A stretch of 6,677 bases of DNA, from the NCBI GenBank assembly GCA_029939385.1, contig JAOZSZ010000082.1:1-6677 (forward strand), in the 5' to 3' direction. Source of the stretch: Pontiella sp. (GTDB lineage Bacteria > Verrucomicrobiota > Kiritimatiellia > Kiritimatiellales > Pontiellaceae). Of the stretch, positions 1 through 5,835 are shown piece after piece (position 1 is the stretch's first letter; each line of letters opens with the position of its first letter). The notes under the pieces were generated by a model. It was given only the letters and a program-made list of their open reading frames with translations, had not been told where the DNA came from and made no database searches. A program made the translations under genes and the position numbers.

Positions 1-2087
1 AGCCTGCGGAGCAGCAGTCGGGTACCCTTCATTTTCTTGATTATTGGCGGGTTATTCGCTCAAGAAAGGAAATTGTTCTGGCGGTTGCCATTCTCGTCAT
101 TTTGACTGGTACGGTATATACGTTGATGTTGCCTAATATCTATGCCTCCTCCGCTCGAATCTCTGTTTCTGAGGATGCTCCTGAGATTAACCCATTTAGT
201 TCGCAATCTTATGCGACGGGCTATAATCCCTATTTTTTGCGCACACAGTTTGAAATTTTGCAGTCGAAACCGATTCTTCATGAAGTAATTAATCGACTAA
301 ATCTTCAGAGTGAGTGGGGCCGATCGGGCGAAAAACTACCCCGAAATGTGGCTTATAAAATCCTAAAAAATAGTATTACCGTTTTTCAACAACGTGATAC
401 ATCACTAATCTTTATCTCCGCAAAACGGGATAATCCTAATGAGGCGGCCAAAATTGCAAATGAACTTGCAGAGGTTTATCGTGACTCACGTCTTGATATT
501 GCCAGTAGGGATGCCCGCGCCGCGATTGATAAGATTGCTGAGGCTCTTCGTGAACAGCGCAATCGGGTGGATGCGGCTGAACAAAAAGTTGAACAGATTC
601 GTGTGGATCTAGATATTGCAGTAATTGGCGGAGAAGGAAGTATTGATGTTGATAATATCCGTTTGCAGCAACTAGAAGGAGACCGTCTTGTTGCTATGAA
701 TGAGATGGTTGAAAAAGCGGGGCTTCTAAAGATTCTAGAGAATTTAGATAATAAGGATCTAATTGAACGGGCTTCTTATATTACCTTTGACCAATTTGTG
801 ATGGGGGCCATTCAGCAACTTCAGGATATTGATATTCAACTCAGCTCCCTTGAAGCTGACTATGGGATTAATCATCCAGAGGTTCGTCGTTATTCCTTGC
901 AAAAGAAAAAAGTGGAAGAGACGTTAAATAATCGTCTTCAGGCCTTAAGAAATGGTCTAGAGACAGAACATTTAATTGCAAAAAATAAATTTGATACCTT
1001 AGAAAAAATCCTCATTGGAGTGCGGGGTGATCTTATTGGAGCCCAGGGTTCTAAGTTTCGCCCATTTCGCAATGCTCAGCTTGACCTAGATTCAGAGCGC
1101 TTTATCTATACTCAACTTAACGCCAAACTCCGTCAGGAAATCATTACCTTGCAGATTCCCCAGAACCCAGTTGAGATTATTGATATTGCTGAACCCAATA
1201 ATCGTCCGATTAGTCCCAACCTTTTCATGAACGTGTTGCTTAGTATTTTTGTTGGTCTAGGCGCAGGGGTTGGTTTGGCTTACTTTATCGAATATCTCGA
1301 TACCTCAATTAAGAGTGCTGACGATGTTGAGCGACTCTTGGGACTTCCTGTTCTTGGGTTGATTCCTCAGAAAGTTCGTCCTTTAGTGGAAGAGGGCCCT
1401 GATAGTGAGCATGCCGAAGCCTATCGTGTGTTACGTACTAATCTTGTCTTTACTGAGGGGGGCTCGGCTAAAGGAGCTTTTTGTGTGCTGAGTGGAGGTT
1501 CTGGAGAGGGCAAGTCGACGACGGTGTTTAACCTGGCCTATGTATGTGCTCAGCAAGGAGAAAAAGTATTGCTAGTTGATGCTGACCTTCGTCGGCCGGT
1601 GCAACATACAATTTTGGGGGTATCCAATCGCTTTGGTTTAACCAATGTGTTGCTACGCGATGTGCCGGTAGAGGAAGCGATTAAAGCAACGAGTGTTCCG
1701 AATTTGCACTTTCTGCCCAGTGGGCGTTTGCCACGAACGTCCCTTGGCGTGTTGGATCCAAAGCGTATTGGGGAGTTGATTTCTAGTTTGAAATCAAAAT
1801 ACGACATTGTGCTTATCGATACTCCACCTTTGGTGGGGATTAGCGACTCCTCAATTATTGCTAAGGAAGCAGATGGTGCTATTCTCGTAGTGCAGTATCG
1901 TAAATATCCTCGTGACATGCTTATTAAAGCGAAGCAAATCATGGATACTCTTGGGATTAATTCAATTGGGGCGGTCTTAAATAATATCAATGTCATGCGT
2001 GATGATTATTATTATTATTATCACTCCTATTATTCGGATTACTATCACAGCTCGCAGGGCGATGTGATGACCGATGATAGTGTTTAG
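1..2087 (+). CDS. wzc: Wzc-like polysaccharide co-polymerase / tyrosine autokinase (5' end outside window)
   Basis: Inner-membrane protein that controls chain length and export of EPS or capsule and phosphorylates its own tyrosine tail. The frame is open from the window edge with no stop (first full codon at 3, giving 694 residues), so the true start lies upstream. The first ATG- or TTG-type starts inside (such as TTG at 102) fall within the first membrane helix and are not real starts. Numbering from the codon at 3: Wzz-type segment LDYWRVIRSRK at 12-22; TM1 about 24-44; periplasmic part about 45-406 with long charged, probably coiled-coil helices (about 165-335) and a GNVR-type end with PISPN at 402-406; TM2 about 407-429; EX2RX2R oligomerisation motif EAYRVLR at 472-478. 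The cytoplasmic BY-kinase has Walker A GGSGEGKST (Lys504), Walker A' VLLVDAD (Asp526) and Walker B VLIDTPP (Asp606). The tail has nine tyrosines (about 669-681). Its downstream neighbour is the export lipoprotein, 26 nt away. Family assignment is secure; the sugar exported cannot be told. Confidence 0.95.
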   Translation, partial: PAEQQSGTLHFLDYWRVIRSRKEIVLAVAILVILTGTVYTLMLPNIYASSARISVSEDAPEINPFSSQSYATGYNPYFLRTQFEILQSKPILHEVINRLNLQSEWGRSGEKLPRNVAYKILKNSITVFQQRDTSLIFISAKRDNPNEAAKIANELAEVYRDSRLDIASRDARAAIDKIAEALREQRNRVDAAEQKVEQIRVDLDIAVIGGEGSIDVDNIRLQQLEGDRLVAMNEMVEKAGLLKILENLDNKDLIERASYITFDQFVMGAIQQLQDIDIQLSSLEADYGINHPEVRRYSLQKKKVEETLNNRLQALRNGLETEHLIAKNKFDTLEKILIGVRGDLIGAQGSKFRPFRNAQLDLDSERFIYTQLNAKLRQEIITLQIPQNPVEIIDIAEPNNRPISPNLFMNVLLSIFVGLGAGVGLAYFIEYLDTSIKSADDVERLLGLPVLGLIPQKVRPLVEEGPDSEHAEAYRVLRTNLVFTEGGSAKGAFCVLSGGSGEGKSTTVFNLAYVCAQQGEKVLLVDADLRRPVQHTILGVSNRFGLTNVLLRDVPVEEAIKATSVPNLHFLPSGRLPRTSLGVLDPKRIGELISSLKSKYDIVLIDTPPLVGISDSSIIAKEADGAILVVQYRKYPRDMLIKAKQIMDTLGINSIGAVLNNINVMRDDYYYYYHSYYSDYYHSSQGDVMTDDSV
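2007..2021 (+). repeat. Five-unit TAT trinucleotide repeat in the kinase tyrosine tail
   Basis: Five consecutive TAT codons encode Tyr-Tyr-Tyr-Tyr-Tyr near the C-terminus of the Wzc-like kinase; the run extends by a base or two of the same ATT periodicity on the 5' side. Four further tyrosines follow within 24 nt (TAT TAT, then TAC TAT). In BY-kinases the tail tyrosines are the autophosphorylation sites, so loss or gain of a unit would alter the number of sites without breaking the frame. The repeat is short, and the codons are the common ones in this AT-leaning gene, so it may have no special role. Confidence 0.8.
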
Positions 2088-2101
2088 TGGCTTTTATAAA
2101 T

Positions 2102-2105
2102 GAGG
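2102..2105 (+). promoter_or_regulatory. Shine-Dalgarno site for the Wza-like lipoprotein gene
   Basis: GAGG lies 8 nt before the ATG at 2114 in the 26-nt gap after the kinase gene. It supports the chosen start, which in turn places a proper lipoprotein signal peptide at the N-terminus. An ATG at 2100 is followed directly by an in-frame stop-like context and is not a credible start. Confidence 0.7.
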
Positions 2106-2113
2106 TAGAATAG

Positions 2114-2743
2114 ATGGATCAAAAGTTTTTTCTTAGTTTAATATTGGTTTCAATGATTCTTTTGAATGGTTGTGTCATTCAACCGGTCAATAAAGATTCG
2201 CATGACGCACTTGCTCCTGCGCAAGGAGATATCTCGGCTTCGGCGGAAAATGCTAATGATTTGGGGGCTTATAAATTAAGGCCTTTTGATCCGATTTATG
2301 TGCGTTTTAGTGGCATCACAGAGCAGCAGCAACTTGAACTGATTATTGATGAACATGGTGAAATTAACCTTTTGCATATTAAAGGAACCATTAAGGCAGA
2401 GGGTCTTACAACTTCTGAGTTAGAAACGGTGATTGAGCAATCTTACATTGATGGAAATATTTATAAGAATGTCTCTATCAACGTAACCATGACGTCTAAA
2501 GTTTTTTATGTTCAAGGTGAAGTTAACGCGCCTGGACAATTTCAACTCATAAGTGGAACCACATTGTTGCAAGCCATCGCCGGGGCACGTGGATACACAT
2601 CGTTTGCAAATAAGAAGAAGGTGACGATTACGCGTTACGGAAAAATCTACACCTACAATGTAAAGGATCTGGAAAAAAATCCTTCTAAAGATGTTAAGCT
2701 TGAGGCTGGCGACGTAATTAAAGTTTGGCAGAAGTGGTACTAG
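2114..2743 (+). CDS. Wza-like polysaccharide export lipoprotein (Poly_export + one SLBB domain)
   Basis: Predicted outer-membrane or periplasmic lipoprotein of the polysaccharide export (OPX) family, which works with the Wzc-like kinase encoded just upstream to move polysaccharide across the envelope. The 209-residue product starts with a signal peptide (MDQKFF, then a hydrophobic stretch 7-17) ending in the lipobox LNGC with acylated Cys20. The next residue is Val, not Asp, which favours sorting to the outer membrane by the usual rule. A low-complexity Ala/Ser/Asp linker (about 29-50) leads to a Poly_export domain (about 51-127, starting GAYKLRPFDPIYVRFSG) and one SLBB domain (about 129-204, with YVQGEVNAPGQF at 132-143 and the closing LEAGDVIKVW). 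E. coli Wza is about 380 residues with more repeat domains and a C-terminal membrane helix; this protein ends right after the single SLBB domain. The start is supported by GAGG 8 nt upstream. The family is clear, but whether it forms an outer-membrane pore alone is doubtful. Confidence 0.93.
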   Translation: MDQKFFLSLILVSMILLNGCVIQPVNKDSHDALAPAQGDISASAENANDLGAYKLRPFDPIYVRFSGITEQQQLELIIDEHGEINLLHIKGTIKAEGLTTSELETVIEQSYIDGNIYKNVSINVTMTSKVFYVQGEVNAPGQFQLISGTTLLQAIAGARGYTSFANKKKVTITRYGKIYTYNVKDLEKNPSKDVKLEAGDVIKVWQKWY

Positions 2744-2778
2744 CCACGGTCTCCCTTTTACATATCTACACCCGATAA

Positions 2779-3411
2779 ATGATGGAGTCTCTTCCAGCAG
2801 TAAGAAGAATTGGAATTATTGGTGGATCGTTTGATCCCATTCATACTGGCCATCTAATTATTGCTCAAGATGCTGTGGAGCGGCTTAAATTATCAGAAGT
2901 TTTATTTATGCCTGCGGCCATTCCTCCGCATAAGCAACATAGAGAGCGAGTTCCGGCTGAAGATCGATTAAACATGCTCAATCTTGCTGTAGAAGGCGAC
3001 TCTCGCTTTTCTGTTTCCGATCTTGAAATTCAACGATGTGGTATTTCCTATACGATCGATACGGTACGTAGTTTGCGAGAGGCCTATCGGGATGCCGATT
3101 TAGTTTTGATTATTGGTAGCGATACTTTAGTTGATCTCCATAATTGGTATCGCATAGATGAATTACTTTCTATGTGCGAAGTCGCAAGCTTTTTGCGCCC
3201 AGGCGAAGATTCTATCGAGGCGATTGCAAATAAGGTGCAGCTTAAAGAGCTTCATCGAGAGCGATTGCTTCGGAATATAATTAAATCGCATCGAATAGAG
3301 ATTTCTTCAACGGAGATTCGCAAACGAATCGCGAAGGGATTGAGTATTCGATATCTTGTGCCACGGGAAGTGGAAATGTATATTTATGAACAGAACCTTT
3401 ATCAAGGCTGA
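2779..3411 (+). CDS. nadD: Nicotinate-nucleotide adenylyltransferase
   Basis: Cytoplasmic enzyme that joins nicotinate mononucleotide and ATP to form deamido-NAD+ and pyrophosphate, the step before NAD synthetase. The 210-residue product has normal length and the full nucleotidyltransferase signature: GGSFDPIHTGH at 15-25 (the HxGH-type ATP site), PPHK at 49-52, SYTIDTVR at 90-97 (substrate-side motif), IGSDTL at 112-117 followed by the conserved W123, and ISSTEIR at 175-181 (the second ATP-binding motif). The C-terminus VPREVEMYI is also typical. Two adjacent ATGs (2779 and 2782) are possible starts, leaving 10-14 residues before the first motif; no Shine-Dalgarno sequence is visible before either. 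It follows the EPS gene by 35 nt and precedes rsfS by 12 nt, the common nadD-rsfS pairing. It probably begins the housekeeping unit, though read-through from the EPS genes cannot be excluded. Confidence 0.95.
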   Translation: MMESLPAVRRIGIIGGSFDPIHTGHLIIAQDAVERLKLSEVLFMPAAIPPHKQHRERVPAEDRLNMLNLAVEGDSRFSVSDLEIQRCGISYTIDTVRSLREAYRDADLVLIIGSDTLVDLHNWYRIDELLSMCEVASFLRPGEDSIEAIANKVQLKELHRERLLRNIIKSHRIEISSTEIRKRIAKGLSIRYLVPREVEMYIYEQNLYQG

Positions 3412-3412
3412 C

Positions 3413-3417
3413 GAGGA
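3413..3417 (+). promoter_or_regulatory. Shine-Dalgarno site for rsfS
   Basis: GAGGA sits 6 nt before the ATG at 3424, in the 12-nt gap after the nadD stop. It fixes the rsfS start and is the clearest ribosome binding site in the window. Confidence 0.75.
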
Positions 3418-3423
3418 ATAATT

Positions 3424-3774
3424 ATGGAAGAAGATAAAAAAATTATTAAACAAATTGTGGCCTTTCTTGAGGATCGAAAAGCAGAAGATATTATCGCCTT
3501 GGATTTGCGTGAACACGCCAATATTGCCGAGTACTTTGTGATTGCAACAGGAGCGAATAAACCTCATCTAAAATCTTTACATGATGGTCTTCAACGATTG
3601 TTTAAAGATGCAGGTTTCAAGGGTTATCATAAGGCCGGCGTTCCAGATAGCGGTTGGATGATTATGGATTATCATGGTGTAATGGTGCATGTTTTTGAGC
3701 GCGAGTTGCGTGAGTTTTATGACCTTGAACAGCTCTGGAAGGATGCGCCGAAGATGAACCTTCAGGAAATCTAA
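3424..3774 (+). CDS. rsfS: Ribosome silencing factor RsfS (YbeB/Iojap family)
   Basis: Small cytoplasmic protein that in characterised bacteria binds ribosomal protein uL14 on the 50S subunit and blocks joining with 30S, lowering translation when nutrients are short. The 116-residue product matches the family from end to end: DLREHANIAEYFVIATG at 27-43, W78 and D82 in SGWMIMDYHG, VHVF at 88-91, R96, FYDLEQLW at 98-105. These are the conserved positions of the Iojap fold. The stretch before W78 reads KAGVPDSGW, whereas E. coli has a glutamate-glycine (VEGENVSDW) there, so this is a lineage variant rather than a defect. The start is fixed by GAGGA 6 nt upstream. It lies between nadD (12 nt before) and cysS (2 nt after), so co-translation and shared transcription with both are likely. 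Confidence 0.95.
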   Translation: MEEDKKIIKQIVAFLEDRKAEDIIALDLREHANIAEYFVIATGANKPHLKSLHDGLQRLFKDAGFKGYHKAGVPDSGWMIMDYHGVMVHVFERELREFYDLEQLWKDAPKMNLQEI

Positions 3775-3776
3775 CG

Positions 3777-5177
3777 ATGGCATTCAAGATCTATAATACA
3801 ATGAGTCGTACGAAAGAGGAGCTTCTCCCTCTGGATGGGGAGCATGTTCGTATGTATACCTGCGGCCCAACGGTCTATAACTATGCGCATATTGGAAACT
3901 TTCGTGCGTACATGTTTGAGGATTTGCTCCGTCGCTATATTAAGTTTTGTGGTTTTAAGGTGACTCAAGTTCAGAATCTTACCGATGTTGACGACAAAAC
4001 TATTCGTGCTTCGATTGAGCAGGGGATTCCGCTTAAGGAATATACGAAGACCTACATCGATGCTTTTTTTTCCGATCTCGCCAAACTCAATATTGAGCCG
4101 GCGGAGCACTACCCCGCCGCTACCGATTATATCCCCGAAATGATCACTCTCATCGAGAAACTTTTCGAGAAAGGCTATGCCTATCAGTCCGAAGACGGCT
4201 CTGTCTACTATAGTATCGACAAGTTTGCCGACTACGGAAAGCTTGCTCGCCTTGACCGCGAGGGCATGCAGTCGGGGGCGCGTGTTGATCAGGATGAGTA
4301 TGATAAGGATAATGCCGCAGACTTCGCCCTTTGGAAGGCTTACGTTCCTGAAGATGGCGATGTGGTATGGGATTCTCCTTGGGGCCGCGGCCGTCCAGGT
4401 TGGCATATTGAATGTTCTGCGATGAGCATGAAGCTTCTCGGCGAGAGTTTTGATATTCATACGGGAGGGGTTGATAATATTTTTCCGCACCATGAGGATG
4501 AAATCGCGCAATCCGAGGCGGCTACCGGGAAGCCCTATTCCAAATATTGGATGCACTGTGGCTACCTCGTCGTCGACGGCAAAAAGATGTCTAAATCGCT
4601 CGGAAACTTTTATACCCTGCGTGAAATTATGGATATGGGCTACACCGGTCGTGAGGTTCGTTATGAATTACTCACGGGCCACTACCGTCAGTCACTCAAC
4701 TTTGCTTTTAAGTCGCTCGATGCCAATCGCGCTGCACTCAAACGCCTTGATGAGTTCTCCGTGAAGATGAAAGAGTCTATGGGGAGTGAAACCGAAGCTT
4801 CCGAGCTTCCGGTTTGGGCAGAAAGTACGCGGGCAAGATTTGCCGAAGCCATGGATGACGATATGAATATTTCCGGCGCCATGGCCGCAATTTTTGATAT
4901 GGTTCATGCGGGAAATAAGGCGCTTGCCACCGTTCCGATTACTAAAAAAGAAGCGGTTGCAATTTCTAATCTTTGGGAGGAACTTGATGCCGTGCTTGGA
5001 ATTCTTGAACGCCCCGAAGAGGAAATTGCAGATGAGGTTATGGAGTTGCTCAAAGCGCGGACCCTTGCTCGTGCTGAAAAGGATTGGTCAGAATCTGACC
5101 GTATCCGTGACGCACTCGCCGAATTTGGATGGACGGTAAAAGATACTCCCGAAGGTCCAAAACTAAGAAAAATCTAG
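3777..5177 (+). CDS. cysS: Cysteinyl-tRNA synthetase
   Basis: Class I aminoacyl-tRNA synthetase that charges tRNA-Cys with cysteine in the cytoplasm. The 466-residue product is the usual length (E. coli 461). The catalytic core has MYTCGPTVY with zinc ligand C29, the HIGH-type motif HIGN at 38-41, TDVDDKTI at 69-76, and the remaining zinc ligands C213 (ECSAMS), H238 and E242 (in FPHHEDE). The KMSKS loop is at 270-274 in [10 protein letters not shown]. The C-terminal DALR-like and anticodon-binding helices follow, with DMNISGAMA at 362-370 and the typical end with RDALAEFGW at 444-452. Zinc discriminates cysteine from serine, and all four ligands are present. ATG at 3777 is 2 nt after the rsfS stop, with AGGA at 3764-3767 inside rsfS as the ribosome binding site. 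Codons between about 4071 and 4265 end in C far more often than in the first part of the gene. Confidence 0.97.
   Translation: MAFKIYNTMSRTKEELLPLDGEHVRMYTCGPTVYNYAHIGNFRAYMFEDLLRRYIKFCGFKVTQVQNLTDVDDKTIRASIEQGIPLKEYTKTYIDAFFSDLAKLNIEPAEHYPAATDYIPEMITLIEKLFEKGYAYQSEDGSVYYSIDKFADYGKLARLDREGMQSGARVDQDEYDKDNAADFALWKAYVPEDGDVVWDSPWGRGRPGWHIECSAMSMKLLGESFDIHTGGVDNIFPHHEDEIAQSEAATGKPYSKYWMHCGYLVVDGKKMSKSLGNFYTLREIMDMGYTGREVRYELLTGHYRQSLNFAFKSLDANRAALKRLDEFSVKMKESMGSETEASELPVWAESTRARFAEAMDDDMNISGAMAAIFDMVHAGNKALATVPITKKEAVAISNLWEELDAVLGILERPEEEIADEVMELLKARTLARAEKDWSESDRIRDALAEFGWTVKDTPEGPKLRKI
4796..4811 (+). repeat. Tandem 8-bp duplication inside cysS
   Basis: AGCTTCCG occurs twice back to back, with flanking ACCG and CGGT that allow an imperfect hairpin. 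It encodes part of the acidic linker (around residues 340-346, TEASELP) after the catalytic core, a region that varies in length across the family. As the unit is not a multiple of three, an ancestral duplication would need a compensating change; chance is the simpler view. Confidence 0.5.
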
Positions 5178-5194
5178 GTTATGAAGTGCGCATT

Positions 5195-5833
5195 ATGAAG
5201 GGTAAATTTATCACTTTCGAGGGGCCAGAAGGGAGCGGCAAGTCGACGCAAGTTAAAGAACTGGTTAAGAAACTCGAAGTAGAGGGAATTAAAGTGGTTT
5301 GTACTCGTGAGCCAGGTGGAACGGCCACAGGCGAAGCGATTCGTAATATTCTCCAGCACGATGCGGTTGATGAACCACTTGGGGAACGCGCTGAGTTGCT
5401 ACTTTTTGTCGCGAGTCGCGCCCAATTAATGGATCAAGTGGTACTGCCTGCCTTAGAAAGAGGCGAGTGGGTGATCTGTGATCGTTTTATCGACTCTACT
5501 CTAGCGTATCAAGGTTTTGCTCGGGGTATGGATATCGATACCCTGGATCAGATTAATGACTTTGCCATTATCGGCCGGAAGCCCGATTTGACCTTATTAC
5601 TTGACCTCGATGTGAGAAGTGGATTCCAACGTTTAGAAGAACGGTATGCTGATGGAAAGGGTTCTGCCGATCGGTTTGAACGCGAAGCGCTCGATTTCCA
5701 CCTGCGAGTGCGTGATGGCTATCACCAACTCTCCGCGCGTGAACCGGAGCGGTTTTCTATAATCGATTCAGACCAATCCATTGATAGGGTAGCTTCCTGT
5801 GTGTGGAATTCGGTTAAAAAGGCCTTACTCTAA
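5195..5833 (+). CDS. tmk: Thymidylate (dTMP) kinase
   Basis: Cytoplasmic kinase that converts dTMP and ATP to dTDP, the essential step towards dTTP for DNA synthesis. From ATG at 5195 the product has 212 residues, matching E. coli (213). It has the P-loop GPEGSGKST at 10-18, TREPGGT at 38-44 (dTMP-side motif), RAELLLFVASRAQ at 65-77, the DRF motif at 97-99 followed by STLAYQG at 101-107, and a lid with R150 and K155 in a Gly/Lys-rich loop. The P-loop has no arginine after the glycine, while the lid is basic, as in E. coli-type (type II) enzymes. The frame is open back to ATG 5129, which would add 22 basic residues and overlap cysS by 49 nt; GTG 5186 is also possible. I prefer 5195, since family members start about 9 residues before the P-loop and a weak GAAG lies 8 nt upstream. 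It precedes holB with a 1-nt overlap. Confidence 0.95.
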   Translation: MKGKFITFEGPEGSGKSTQVKELVKKLEVEGIKVVCTREPGGTATGEAIRNILQHDAVDEPLGERAELLLFVASRAQLMDQVVLPALERGEWVICDRFIDSTLAYQGFARGMDIDTLDQINDFAIIGRKPDLTLLLDLDVRSGFQRLEERYADGKGSADRFEREALDFHLRVRDGYHQLSAREPERFSIIDSDQSIDRVASCVWNSVKKALL

Positions 5834-5835
5834 TG
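5831..5835 (+). promoter_or_regulatory. TAATG stop-start overlap coupling tmk and holB
   Basis: The stop codon of tmk (TAA) and the start codon of holB (ATG) share one A. With only a weak AAGG 10 nt upstream, holB translation probably depends on ribosomes finishing tmk, which would tie the amounts of the two replication proteins together. The coupling is inferred from layout. Confidence 0.65.

Noticed and set aside
102..104. TTG as the start of the Wzc-like kinase
   Set aside because: The frame continues upstream to the window edge and encodes the conserved LDYWRVIRSRK segment and the first half of TM1; the gene is simply cut by the window.
1550..1996. 148-codon open frame on the - strand
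   Set aside because: It is antisense to the kinase catalytic domain, with Walker A' and B encoded on the + strand; no family resemblance.
2734..2760. Possible intrinsic terminator after the export lipoprotein gene
   Set aside because: The stem is only four G-C/T-A pairs plus a wobble, and the T-run (TTTT at 2756-2759) lies about 8 nt beyond it, so it does not fit a working terminator.
2725..2768. Possible promoter for nadD (TTGGCA with a TATCTA-like box)
   Set aside because: The boxes are too far apart (over 28 nt) for a sigma-70 promoter, and other pairs are no better than chance in AT-leaning DNA.
3771..4556. 261-codon open frame on the - strand
   Set aside because: It lies opposite cysS, whose motifs are complete; its translation has no recognisable domain and no ribosome binding site context, so it is a shadow frame.
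1509..5248. Shared 12-mer GGCAAGTCGACG at 1509-1520 (kinase) and 5237-5248 (tmk)
   Set aside because: Both copies encode the Gly-Lys-Ser-Thr part of a P-loop; identical codons for the same motif explain the match without any repeat element.
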